64,000 nt of DNA from Agapanthus africanus. Lineage: Eukaryota > Streptophyta > Magnoliopsida > Asparagales > Amaryllidaceae. The stretch lies in contig JASDDO010000018.1 in NCBI GenBank assembly GCA_030015575.1, forward strand, positions 231,927,138-231,991,137. The letters are read 5' to 3'. Position 1 is the first letter of the stretch. Each line of letters opens with the position of its first letter. Shown here in pieces: positions 47,064 through 57,799 of the stretch. The notes under the pieces were generated by a model, which saw nothing but the letters and a program-made list of their open reading frames with translations, did no database searches and had not been told where the DNA came from. The position numbers were made by a program, and so were the translations under genes.

Positions 47064-48959
47064 TGTAAGTCGATGTACAACACCCCACGACTTGCGGGGA
47101 GGCGGAAATATGAAAAACGATCTTGTTCTTTGCTTAAACATCGACTAACCGCATGAATCGAAGCTAAATGATAACTAACATCAAACATAGAAGTTAACAA
47201 CTACTATGTAAAAGGATTATACCTAAAGAACCGTGTCCTTCGTCTTTACGAACTCCACCTCCTCCTCGGCCTTCTCGAAGTAGTAGATGATCCACCCGAG
47301 AGCTTTACTCCAAGCTTAGCCTCTAAACTTGAGGCAACTAAACTTCTTTAAGTGCTAATCAAAGAAGCTAGGTGAAATAGGGTGAGGGTTATGGTTTAAT
47401 AAGTCTAACTAATCCTTGTACTCAACACATGAGAGGGGAGGATTAGGGTTTGAAGAGGGAGAGCTTGAGGAGAGAGAAGGTGAACATAATAATGAAGTGA
47501 GAATAATGAGCTATGATAATATATATCAAGCATTTCTTTTTATCAAGAAAAGAAAATAAATCAATTTAACAACCATGCTTGATAATATCTAGTGATGATT
47601 CATCTCCATGAGTCATTAAGCATTTATGATGCATTAATGACATGGATGAATCATCCATATGACTCACTAATCACATTCATTGTATATGCCACCTAAACCG
47701 CCTTAGTCACCACCTTCGAGAAGCTTCTCACGCAATTACGAGAACGCCCCTCCTTTCCGCAAAAATACGGAAAAACTTTAGACTGTATAAATACAATAAC
47801 CGGATACCAGTAACTGGCTTAAACCAAAGCCGACTGGTAAAAACTGTCCGAAAGTCGTACGTGCGTAAACACACGTATGCGTCCGAACCCTTGTCGTAAA
47901 ACCATACGACCTCTATATCGTTTCGCCTGGAGAAGGGAAACTCTCTGTGTGGGACTCTAGAGACTCGACTACTACGCTGGAAGTGGGTTTAACCACAGAC
48001 CGCAAGCGGCACTAGCTGTACGTAACGGTCCCCAGGTAGATGTCGATAAGAAGGCCGATGAGGAAACCCATCCGAACTTCTACTGAGTCTGATGTGACAA
48101 TCTCCGTACAGTCCGGTCCGTTCGTCTAAGACTATCGCATATCGGGCCTAGGGGGGCGGCAAGCGTCAGTCCCCTAATAGCGGTACAAGTAGTGTCGGAG
48201 CGAAGCCCATTACACCCTGAGAAACTACTGGAACCTACCAGCAAATCTCGCTTGCCCTGGCCAGGGACTTTGCGTAATGGCTCTCTGACACAGCGCGATA
48301 TCAACCCCCAATACCGGGAGAGACGAATCCTGTCTAACCGCCACTGCCTCCAAGTGCTCGGGACTGCACCCAACTGCTACCTGTTTGCACGACTCCTTTG
48401 AGCCGTGGTAGGGTAGCAATCTAATTACAGTGGGACACACTCGAGGCGAAGTAGCAGTGTCAAGTCTGCGGACTATGCTGTACTCATGTCACCTGGGAAC
48501 TGTTCACTGACGACTGGTATAAAACCAACCAACAGTTCCCTGTGAGTCCTGTCTGGTGTACCCGTAACCTAACGAGCACCTGCATACTATCTCCAGTACG
48601 ACGTACTGACGGCTGTGGGACAGACCATCTCCCCAACTGGGATGAGAAGCGTACACACTAGTCTACTCCGGAGTATCGATGCCCTGTCTCGATAATCCAA
48701 CGACTAGGGACCTGAATAAGGATGTGCTTGTAGACTATCCAGCCCCCACTAGTGTGACTGCCATCACAACGCTGGTAGTCAAGCAAGATCCTATGAGCTC
48801 TATCAATACGTATACTCACATATTAAGATAGAAAAAACCAAGTAGCATACTACTATGTTTAGCAAGACTGTTATATATATGTGAATATCCCAACCTTCCA
48901 TTAAGTAATATACAAACTAGTATGATACAATAATGGCCCCTAGGGCATATACACTAACA
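47064..48959 (-). repeat. H: solo LTR of a type-A copia element (1.90 kb), minus strand
   Basis: Complete LTR (minus strand TGTTAGTGTATATGCC to GACTTACA) with no internal region. It is flanked by ATGTC (47059-47063) and GTGTC (48960-48964), a 5-bp target duplication with one change, and interrupts G's LTR exactly there. Solo LTRs arise by recombination between the two LTRs of an element. It carries the palindrome CCCTGGCCAGGG (48255-48266) and GGCTT-AAACCA-AAGCC (47816-47831 on the plus strand). Confidence 0.93.
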
Positions 48960-49391
48960 GTGTCGTGAGGGACACCATTGATTTATATCCTCATACTTTC
49001 ATGCACACTCTTTTATGATATTTACGTGCATACAGACATTGATTATATTATTGGATGAGATCCACACGCATACATATATTGATTATATGGTTGGATGAGA
49101 TCTACATGCTTACATACACCCATTATATGGTTGGATGATATCAGCATACTTATAGACCTTGAGTATATTGTTGGCACATATGATGACCCGGTCACCCTAG
49201 TTATCATATTAATACCTTTATGATATAGTTAACCTAGGTGTCATTGTTTATTCATTTTCTACTTGTAGATGTTTTTCTACTCACGAGTTGGCAACTCACC
49301 CCCGTTGTGCCACAGTTCTTGCAGGTTGACCACATGGATCCGTAGCGGCATCGCTGGCACATAGCTTCATTTGGGTGTTTTGCATTGGTAG
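48960..49391 (+). repeat. G: 3' LTR, part 2 (between H and E)
   Basis: Continues G's LTR from GTGTCGTGAGGGACACC (compare 39045 on). The last five bases GGTAG (49387-49391) are the target site of E. Confidence 0.9.
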
Positions 49392-51611
49392 TGTAGGGTT
49401 CCTAGGCACTCTATAGAGGTCTCACAAGGCATCGAACATGCCTATTTCAAAAATTATGGGTGCCGAGAAACCCTAATACGGATCGTCGGCTAGATTTCTA
49501 GGCGAAAAACGATTCAAGTTAACAACTTAACTTAAAGTTCGGAAGTTACAACCTTTGTAGATCCGGATATCCACTTCCTTAGCTCCACGTAGTCGTCCTC
49601 TCGCTGTCCTTTTCGAATTCTAGACTCATTCGTCGGCTTCATCGGGAAAACGAGCGGAATAGGTCGTCGGCTTCGTGTCAAAGACGATCTACGTCGAGGC
49701 ATCACAAGTTCAAGCTCCGACTTCACAAAGTTGTGAAACTTGTGAAGAAAACACCCAAAACAACTTGGCAAGAGGTAGAGGGTGAAGAAATAGGAGGTGG
49801 GTTCACTTTAGAATTGGATTTCTCTCACTTTAGCTCAAGTTGCCATTGATGGCATCAAGCTTTTTTCTTGAAGATGAAGATGAAGAAGAAGAAAGAATAT
49901 GATAAGCGTTGTGAAAAAAGAATAATAAAATCAACACTTATCATCTTCTAACCTAGGTTAAGTGTAGAGAATAAACCATGGTCAAATGAGAATGGTTAGG
50001 GTTAAGGATGATGACAAAATAGTCACTTTAGTCAAAGCTTCATGAAGCTTCATCAAGCTTCATGAAAGAAACCATTTTGTTATCATATATATTTATTTAT
50101 CAAAAAGAATAGATAAATAAATAAGTAAATAAATAAAAACCCTAACTATTATCATAACCATGGTTTAAGTCTTAACACAACACCAAAATACATGTATCAT
50201 CAAACATGACACAAAGTAGTGCACAAAAGTATATCATATATACTTCTTGCACATCGAGTGAGAAAATCCATATAAAGTGAACCAATACTAGATAATGCAA
50301 AGTAATATATCAAATATATAATTATACATTAAATCATTAAATCAACATTTGATTCAATGATCCGGTCATGTGGCACATAACCGACTAGTATCCAATGTAT
50401 CGACTTATCGAATCAATGATTCGATAACAAGGTCATATCGAATATAACAAATCGAAACATTTATCGCGAGAATGAAATGCGGTATCACATACACGCATTA
50501 TTCTCGGTCCCGCACATATCTCATATGCGCTCCTATTTCGTTTCGCTTGAGCCAGGAAACCTCTGTGTAGGACTCTAAAGACTCGTCAATACGCCGGTAG
50601 CAGATGATGATCATATCAAGCACCCACAAGCCGCAAGCGGTCTGCTAAACGTAACGGCCATCCAGGTATTGAGCGATCAGAAGATCGACAAGTTAGCCCG
50701 CTCACACTCCTGTGAATCCAACCAGTAACACTTACCGTACAGTCCGGTCTGTTCGTCTGATATGTCGCATATCAAGTCTAGGGGTGGTATACGTCAGACC
50801 CCAATAACCGATAAGTCGTACCGATGTGAGGCTCATAACGGGTCGAGAAACTACTGGTAACACTTACCAACAAATCTCTGATCAGCCCTGACCAGGGACT
50901 TCCCTGTTACGGCCAATCGAGCACAGCGCAACATCAACCCCCAATACCGGGAGAGACGAAACCCCTCCTATCACTCATTGCCTCCATGTGACTCGGGACT
51001 GTACCCAAAGACCACCGTTTTGGACGCCCTCATGGACGTGGTAAGGTGGAGATCAAAGCACAGTGGGAATCACACAAGACTCTATGACGATCTCGGGTCT
51101 ACAGACTAACCTGTACAAGTGTCACCTGAGAACTGCCATCTGACGTGAGGTATAATACCATCTGGGAGTTCTCGGCGAGTCCGTCCAGTGTACCCAGTCT
51201 CCACTGAGCACCCGTACACCATCTCTGATGTCAAACACCAATGGATATGGGATCATCCATCGCCCATCTCATGGGTCGAGAAGCGTATACGCTAGTCTAC
51301 TCTGGTATATCGATGCCCTGTCTCGATACACCCACGACCGGGGACCTTGAAGGATGTACTTATGGACTACCATGTCCCCACTAGTATGATCTGCATCATA
51401 GTCCAGGTAGTCAAGTACACATCCTAAGGGCTTTATCAACATGTAACTATAAGACAGTTTAAAGAGACTAGTGTACATGTTAAGATAAAGAGTAACCAGA
51501 TAGCATACTATCATATCGAGCAAGAAAGTCATTTCTATATATGTCCAAGCATCCAATATAATATACATCATCTGTACAATACTGGCCTCTAGGGCATACA
51601 TACAACTAACA
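49392..51611 (-). repeat. E: 3' LTR (2.22 kb)
   Basis: Minus strand TGTTAGTTGTATGTATGCC to GAACCCTACA. The LTR palindrome is broken here (CCCTGACCAGGG, 50886-50897) while E's 5' LTR keeps it. Confidence 0.94.
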
Positions 51612-51625
51612 ATCTCCCACTTGCA
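51612..51625 (-). other. E: polypurine tract
   Basis: TGCAAGTGGGAGAT on the minus strand, between the pol stop codon and the 3' LTR. Confidence 0.88.
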
Positions 51626-52615
51626 CTAGGGCCAGCTGCTGTAGTATCGCATACCGAGCATCCCGAAGAGCCTCTCAAACTGTATCTGGGGAATGGCCTT
51701 CGTGAGTGGATCCGCCGTGTTGTTCTTCGTGTCAACCCTCCTGACCTCGATCTCCCGGCGATCAACTATCTCCCGGATCAGGTGATACCGCCTCAGAATA
51801 TGCCTGGACCGCTGATGGGACCTGGGTTCCTTGGCCAAAGCCACCGCTCCATTGTTATCGCAATACAAAGGTATTGGACGCTCAATGGATGGAACCACTC
51901 CAAGTTCAGTAATGAACTTCTTGATCCAGACAGCCTCTTTGGCAGCATCGTTGGCAGCGATGTATTCAGCCTCCATCGTCGAGTCTGCCATGGTTTCCTG
52001 CTTGGAACTCTTCCAGCTAGCTGCCCCTCCGTAAAGGGTAAAGACAAAGCCCGACTGCGACTTAGAGTCATCCTTATCACTCTGGAAGCTCGAATCGGTA
52101 AAGGACTCCACCTGGAGTTCTCCGTTACCATACACCAAGAACATATCTCTAGTCCTTCGTAAGTACTTGAGAATGCTCTTCACAGCTGTCCAGTGACTCT
52201 CTCCAGGATCAGCTTGATACCTGCTCACTACACTTAGTGAGTATGCTACATCGGGTCTGGTACATAGCATCGCATACATGATAGAGCCTACTGCCGAAGC
52301 ATAGGGTATCCCTTGCATGCGATCTCTCTCCAAATCAGTCTTGGAAGACATCTCTTTGGAGAGAGTGACTCCAGAGATCGTGGGCAAGTTCCCACGCTTG
52401 GACTCTTCCATACTAAACCTCTTTAGTATGGTGTCAATGTACCTGGATTGGGACAATCCCAAAATCCGTTTGGATCTATCTCTATAGATCCTAATCCCCA
52501 ATATGCAGGAGGCATCACCAAGATCTTTCATTGAGAATCTTTGTGATAAGAAGAGCTTGACCGATTGCAGCATAGGAATATCATTTCCTATCAAGAGTAT
52601 GTCGTCCACGTACAA
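51626..52615 (-). CDS. pol: E: pol C-terminal part (end of RT, RNase H)
   Basis: A frame of 329 codons beginning with a second copy of YVDD (residues 2-5: MYVDDILLIGND) and running through the RT connection (FSMKDLGDASCILGI, YASAVGSIMYAMLCTRPDVAY) to RNase H. There Asp174 (FTDSSFQSD), the Glu of DSTMEAEY (about 215), Asp253 (YCDNNGAVAL) and Asp302 (NTADPLTK) are all kept. It ends QFERLFGML...SSWP like C. Its Met is internal to the polyprotein, so it is not a separate gene; a 38-bp duplication puts it out of frame with the N-terminal part. Relative to the family it is full length and otherwise free of stops. Confidence 0.92.
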   Translation of the reverse strand: MYVDDILLIGNDIPMLQSVKLFLSQRFSMKDLGDASCILGIRIYRDRSKRILGLSQSRYIDTILKRFSMEESKRGNLPTISGVTLSKEMSSKTDLERDRMQGIPYASAVGSIMYAMLCTRPDVAYSLSVVSRYQADPGESHWTAVKSILKYLRRTRDMFLVYGNGELQVESFTDSSFQSDKDDSKSQSGFVFTLYGGAASWKSSKQETMADSTMEAEYIAANDAAKEAVWIKKFITELGVVPSIERPIPLYCDNNGAVALAKEPRSHQRSRHILRRYHLIREIVDRREIEVRRVDTKNNTADPLTKAIPQIQFERLFGMLGMRYYSSWP

Positions 52616-54909
52616 TACGAGGAAGACAACCTTAGTATGTCGTCCACGTACAATACGAGGAAGACAACCTTACTCTCTGCCACCTTCTTGTAGATACAAG
52701 GTTCATCTGGATTTTTGACGAAATCAAACTCTTTGATAACGACGTCAAAGCAGATGTTCCAACTCCGCGATGCTTGCTTTAATCCATAAATGGATTTAAG
52801 CAGCTTGCACACCTTTCCGCTGCTCCCACTGTCTACGAAGCCCTCTGGCTGAGTCATGTACACGCACTCTTCTAAATCACCGTTTAGAAAGGCGGTCTTA
52901 ACATCCATTTGCCAGATTTCGTAATCATGATATGCAGCGATGGCAAGCATGATCCGGATGGATTTAAGCATAGCCACTGGAGAAAAGGTTTCGTCATAGT
53001 CCACACCTGGTCTTTGACGAAAACCCTTTGCTACAAGTCTAGCTTTGAAAGTCTCCACTTTCCCATCTACACCAAGTTTCTTCTTGAAGATCCACTTGCT
53101 CCCAATGGGTTTTACCCCTTCAGGAGCAACGTCCAAAGTCCATACTTTGTTGGTGTACATGGATTCCATCTCGGACCGCATAGCATCCAGCCATTTCACT
53201 GAGTCCCCATTCGTGATGGCCTGCTCGAAGCTAGTTGGGTCATCATCCTCCATGATGCAATCCTCGCTCCCACCGTCCATGAGAAAACCGTAGTATCTCT
53301 CAGGTTGGCGAGGAACCCTACTAGATCGGCGGAGTGGCTGGGGTTCATCGGGAACTACGGAATCCTCTGGTTCCACCAGATCTTCTGTTGTAGCTTCTGC
53401 AGCTGGAACTTCTTCCAGTTCTACCTCGTGACCACTAATCTCTTTTTCAAGAAATTCCTTTTCTAAAAAGGTAGCATGCCGAGAAACAAACACTCTTTGT
53501 TCCTCAGGGTGGTAGAAGATATACCCTTGAGAATTCTTGGGATATCCTACAAATTTGCATAGAACAGACCGTGCCTCGAGTTTGTCCGGATATTGTCGTT
53601 TGACATAGGCTGGACAACCCCATATCTTAACATAGTTAAGACATGGTCTCTTCCCTTTCCATATCTCATATGGAGTGGTATGCACAGATTTGGTGGGGAC
53701 CATATTCAATAGATGTATGGCTGTCTCAAGCGCATACCCCCAGTAGGAAATAGGTAACTCAGCTGTGCTCATCATAGAGCGCACCATATCTAATAGGGTG
53801 CGGTTCCTCCGTTCTGATACACCGTTGTGCTGTGGTGTATATGGAGGAGTCAGCTGAGAGAGAATCCCATTCTCTTTTAGGAAGTCCAGGAATTCATTGC
53901 TCAAGTATTCACCTCCTCGATCAGATCGAAGGATTTTAATACTTTTTCCGGTTTGGTTTTCGACTTCTTGTTTATATTCTCTAAATTTCTCAAAAGCTTC
54001 AGACTTGTGTCTTATTAAGTACACATGTCCGTATCTTGAGAGATCGTCAGTGAATGTAATGAAGTACGAAGAACCATCCATGGCATGTGTAGACATGGGA
54101 CCACATACATCACTATGTATTAGTCCCAAGAGTTCGGTAACTCTTTCTCCGTGTCCCGTAAACGGAGTTTTGGTCATCTTGCCTTTGAGACATGACTGGC
54201 AAGTGTCATAAGATGAAAATTCGAATGGTTTCAAATATCCATCCTTATGCAACTTAGCCAGTCGTGTCGCATTGATGTGACCCAGTCTACAATGCCACAA
54301 GAAGGATTCGTTCAGTTCTGAACTCTTCCTCTTCTGTGTGTTTGTTATACTTAGAACTGTTGATTGATTTAGAACATAAATGCCATTGCACAACGTGCCT
54401 GATCCAACCAACTTTTGGTTATGGAAAATGTTCATAACATTGTCCTGTAATACAAAATTATATCTCTCTTTACTCAGTAAAGAAACCGATATAATGTTGC
54501 ATATTAGGTTCGGCATGTAATAGCATTCGTTCAGAACCAATGTATTACCAGTTGGTAATACAAGGTGATATTCCCCGACAGTCTTAGCTGCAACAATTGC
54601 ACCATTTCCAACTCTAATGTCTTTATCACCTTCTCCAAGTTCTCTACCTTTCCTAAGCCCATGTAACTGATTACATATATAGGATCCTGACCCGGTATCT
54701 AATACCCAGGACGTAGAGCAAATGGAGAAACAGTTCTCAGTAACGAACACACCCGAAGAAAATGCATCAACATGTACTTTCTTCATTCGGGTGGCATGGG
54801 AATCCTGGCATTCCCCTATATCCTGTTCATTCCTATAAATCTTATAAGAAAGAACGGAACCAACGTTCCCCAGCACAGTATAACATGCGGGTTCGGTCAA
54901 TACATCCAT
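52591..54909 (-). CDS. pol: E: pol N-terminal part (protease, integrase, RT to the active site), gag-less
   Basis: The open frame runs from 54969 through a GTG. The first ATG is at 54909 and is my preferred start. Numbering from 54969: protease Asp91 in VLDTGSGSYICN; zinc site His226/His231/Cys257/Cys260; integrase Asp287 (HSDVCGP), Asp350 (LRSDRGGEY) and Glu386 (NGVSERRNR), giving the classical 35-residue spacing; RT from about 620 with Asp689 (WQMDVKTAF) and YVDD at 774-777. About 12 foreign residues after YVDDIL then lead to a stop caused by the tandem duplication. Upstream of protease there are only about 70 residues without gag or knuckle motifs. Apart from the duplication it is complete. 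Confidence 0.93.
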   Translation of the reverse strand: MDVLTEPACYTVLGNVGSVLSYKIYRNEQDIGECQDSHATRMKKVHVDAFSSGVFVTENCFSICSTSWVLDTGSGSYICNQLHGLRKGRELGEGDKDIRVGNGAIVAAKTVGEYHLVLPTGNTLVLNECYYMPNLICNIISVSLLSKERYNFVLQDNVMNIFHNQKLVGSGTLCNGIYVLNQSTVLSITNTQKRKSSELNESFLWHCRLGHINATRLAKLHKDGYLKPFEFSSYDTCQSCLKGKMTKTPFTGHGERVTELLGLIHSDVCGPMSTHAMDGSSYFITFTDDLSRYGHVYLIRHKSEAFEKFREYKQEVENQTGKSIKILRSDRGGEYLSNEFLDFLKENGILSQLTPPYTPQHNGVSERRNRTLLDMVRSMMSTAELPISYWGYALETAIHLLNMVPTKSVHTTPYEIWKGKRPCLNYVKIWGCPAYVKRQYPDKLEARSVLCKFVGYPKNSQGYIFYHPEEQRVFVSRHATFLEKEFLEKEISGHEVELEEVPAAEATTEDLVEPEDSVVPDEPQPLRRSSRVPRQPERYYGFLMDGGSEDCIMEDDDPTSFEQAITNGDSVKWLDAMRSEMESMYTNKVWTLDVAPEGVKPIGSKWIFKKKLGVDGKVETFKARLVAKGFRQRPGVDYDETFSPVAMLKSIRIMLAIAAYHDYEIWQMDVKTAFLNGDLEECVYMTQPEGFVDSGSSGKVCKLLKSIYGLKQASRSWNICFDVVIKEFDFVKNPDEPCIYKKVAESKVVFLVLYVDDILRLSSSYCTWTTYS
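52597..52672 (-). repeat. E: 38-bp tandem duplication over the RT active-site codons
   Basis: Copies 52597-52634 and 52635-52672 are identical (plus strand starting GTATGTCGTCCACGTAC). Each encodes the YVDD region on the minus strand. As 38 is not a multiple of three, the frame shifts and pol is split. Confidence 0.93.
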
Positions 54910-54945
54910 ATTATTATCTTCATTAGGGCATGAAATGGTCGCTAC

Positions 54946-54970
54946 CTGGAGAGAGAGAGAAGAAAACACT
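54946..54970 (-). promoter_or_regulatory. E: pyrimidine tract plus CAG, 3' splice-site-like
   Basis: TTCTTCTCTCTCTCTCCAG followed by GTAGCGACCATTTC on the coding strand, 37 nt before the first in-frame ATG (54909). Confidence 0.45.
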
Positions 54971-55381
54971 TTAGCGTATGCTCGTGCAAGATCAGATTGG
55001 TTATTATCTTATCTAATCAGGATGGCTCCCACTGCTTTTTATCAAATCTTCCTCCAAACCCTAAAAGGAAAGACTAGCCGGGATTAATTACACACTACAA
55101 GTTCGCCAATCTTTCAGCCAGGCCAGTGTCGGTACTTTGAGGGAGGTCCCCTGTGCTTTCGCACGAACCTAATTAATGTAAACCTCATTTTCCCAGAGGC
55201 GTAACCCCGTTGACACCTTTCTAGACACCTACTTGATCAGCTAATTGCAATGTGTAAAACTCTCCCAGGAGTAACTCTTACTCGCAGTGGGTATCGGGAT
55301 CCAACTATCTCATAGAAGATATGCAATCTCATTGCAAATTTCAACACTTGAAATTCCCGATAATACTTTTGCCCCTAGCGT

Positions 55382-55588
55382 GCTATGACCTTGACGAAAG
55401 CCAACAAACCACAGCCCGCTAGTCAAGTTCAACCCGTACATTTCTTGACTGAATTAAACCCACCCGCACGACCCTTGACGAAAGCCAACAAAGCCGTACG
55501 ACTACCATAATCCAGTCGCATCATATGCAGCAGATAAACAGCACATAGCTACCGCACACTACACCTTGACGAAAGCCAACAAATGCAG
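55382..55588 (-). repeat. E: three stem-loops sharing one 19-nt core
   Basis: The core, coding strand TTGTTGGCTTTCGTCAAGG, is identical at 55389-55407, 55473-55491 and 55564-55582. Plus-strand arms are GCTATG/CACAGC (55382-55387/55410-55415, one G-U on the RNA strand), CGCACGAC/GCCGTACG around copy 2, and CTACA/TGCAG (55559-55563/55584-55588). The loop centre differs from B although both are type B. Confidence 0.8.
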
Positions 55589-56728
55589 CACGAATACTAT
55601 ATGTAACTTATCTGAAATGACGGAGGGCTACGCAGGTTTTTCTGAAAACCTATTGCGTAATGAACTTGATATCGTTGTAGAATCAAATGAAGTTTTGAAA
55701 TGGAGTGATTTTGAGGCTTTTGTAGTTTTGCTAAAGGAGTCACTCCCGGTGAAGGGATCTCGGTCCTTTCCTCGTCGAATGAGGTGCGGGATATATCATA
55801 TATATCGCTGTGCAAAGAAAAAACTCTTAAAAGCAATCAAAAACAAACCGAGTGTGTAGCATCTGCCAGTTATTGCTAAAGGAGTCACTCCCGGTGAAGG
55901 GATCTCGGTCCTTTCCTCATCGAATAAGGTGCGGGATATATCATATATATCGCTGTGCAAAGCAAGAACTGTAGCTACCTGTTTTATTTTGAAATTTGAT
56001 TATACAACATCTTAGGTTTCTTTTCTTTCATTAATCACATTAATGAAGTCCCATCATTTAAATACCTAAACATCACAGATAGATATGACGTACACTTATG
56101 CCATCCGCATTCGCCTCGATGTCCCCTCGTGCACCGTTAGGTTAGGTAACTAACGACAGAGCAGGGCAGGGCTAGCGCGGGTGTAAAACATAAGTAACGT
56201 CTATATAATATATCATATATACTATATACGATATCCATCACAGAATCACATCACAGATATCGCAGCAGAAGAAACATATGAAATATTGGATATACTAGGA
56301 CGTCCGTGTTTTCAATACGAGCCAGTATAAAACACGGATTCCACGGTCGTGATGAATAGCCAATCCCACACCCCTAGACCCCTACGAGAGCGGCAAGCAA
56401 CCCTGCCAATTCTAGGGTTAGGAGACCCGGACTCGACTCCTCGAGTTGGTCTCCCACTGGACCCCAGAACCCGGTTACTTGTGCTCCCCTCCTTGGGTCT
56501 ATCCTAATGCGGAAAAGTAAATAATATACAAAAGGTGACATCTTCCGCTACCTGGAAGTGCCCCAAATAAAAGAATATTACATACAAGTTTTTACATGAA
56601 TGAAAATGAAAAACACTCATCTCACATAAAAACCCCCGGCTATTCAAACACGACGATCCAATATAACATATCCAGCAACACATAACATCACATGTCATCA
56701 ACGTAAGTAAGTATGCATACCCCAATTG

Positions 56729-56748
56729 TCGTTGACGTATAGCAACGA
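56729..56748 (-). other. E: leader hairpin with CTATACGT loop
   Basis: Coding strand TCGTTG-CTATACGT-CAACGA, with the same stem as B and a one-base loop change. Confidence 0.7.
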
Positions 56749-57556
56749 AACCGGCGATATCACATATTACACTTACGGTCACAGAAAAGAAAGTGTAAAA
56801 CTACAACAATTGGAATCCGCAACTTCTTTAGACATCGCATGCCTAATCAAATGAAATACTTAGAGATCACATGCCTAACAGATATAAATCCCGCATTTTA
56901 GTCTCATTATCGAAAACTCTTTTCAATATCATGTGGGACTAAACTGCTAGATTTATAACATTCATTCAGTTATCTCATAACTGTTTGTGAATTCCAATTA
57001 TCGTATCACATTCCAGATAAATAGAAAATGTTAAAATTTCCGATCGAACATTCGAACACCCAAGTTTTCCCGATAATGTCCAACACATGAAATAAGTCTA
57101 GCAACATTCAGTTCGTGCCTCAGTACCAACGGTCCAGCCGTAGAAGGGTCAAGCCAACGGCTCACATGTGGCACGCCGTACTGCCCCAAACCCGAAGGTT
57201 CAAAGGGCAGTTCAAGACGGTCACATAATCGAGTTAAGGTTTGTTGTCTTCTAGAGGGTCCATCGCGTTACTTGCACTACTTAGAACGTCGTTAAACTAC
57301 GGAAAAATCCAACACTTGGAAGTTTCCCGACAGGGGAAAAATTGGGTATTTATATTCGGTCGAACTTTTCAACATATTCTAAAAATTATCCGGAAATACA
57401 CAAAGACGAAATTTGATAATCCGATCGAAACACCGAAGCTCTAAAACACTCCAGAAAATTCAACTCTTGAATAAAAATTAAAAATTCCCATAAAACTCAG
57501 CACCAGAAAAGAAGAATTACTGTGGAAACAATATTGTGTAATGTGAACAGTAGGCG

Positions 57557-57597
57557 GCGGAACCGCGGCAGAAGCCATGCTTCTGCCGCGTTTCCGC
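57557..57597 (-). other. E: GC-rich leader hairpin
   Basis: Arms 57557-57575 and 57579-57597 pair at 18 of 19 positions around a 3-nt loop. The inner part is CGCGGCAGAAGC/GCTTCTGCCGCG. It lies 189 nt from the primer site. Confidence 0.8.
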
Positions 57598-57785
57598 GGC
57601 TGTTTAGATGAATCATGAGCTCGTGTTTCACCATAATCCTTAGATCTTCCTGCTGAATTTTTTAGGCATTTTTAATCTTCAAAAATCCCAGATTTTAGAA
57701 AATGTACAGAGAGCATTTTGTGAGTTAGGGTTTCGGTTCGTTCGGACTTCAAACTCCGTCTAGACTTCGCCTAAGGCTCTAGCTA

Positions 57786-57798
57786 GGCTCTGATACCA
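57786..57798 (-). other. E: primer binding site (initiator tRNA-Met)
   Basis: TGGTATCAGAGCC on the minus strand, one base inside the LTR. Confidence 0.94.
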
Positions 57799-57799
57799 C

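Larger units (their letters stand above)
54971..57785 (-). other. E: leader, 2.8 kb, non-coding
   Basis: In coding order it holds the GC-rich hairpin (57557-57597), the CTATACGT hairpin (56729-56748), an inverted repeat near 56137-56155, a duplicated block (about 55730-55825 and 55876-55975), the triple stem-loop run (55382-55588), the GTGC-GAAA-GCAC hairpin (55153-55164) and the invariant block (55113-55146). Small open frames here are not conserved in B. Confidence 0.78.

Noticed and set aside
53897-54211. Plus-strand frame of 104 codons
   Set aside because: Antisense shadow of E's integrase coding.
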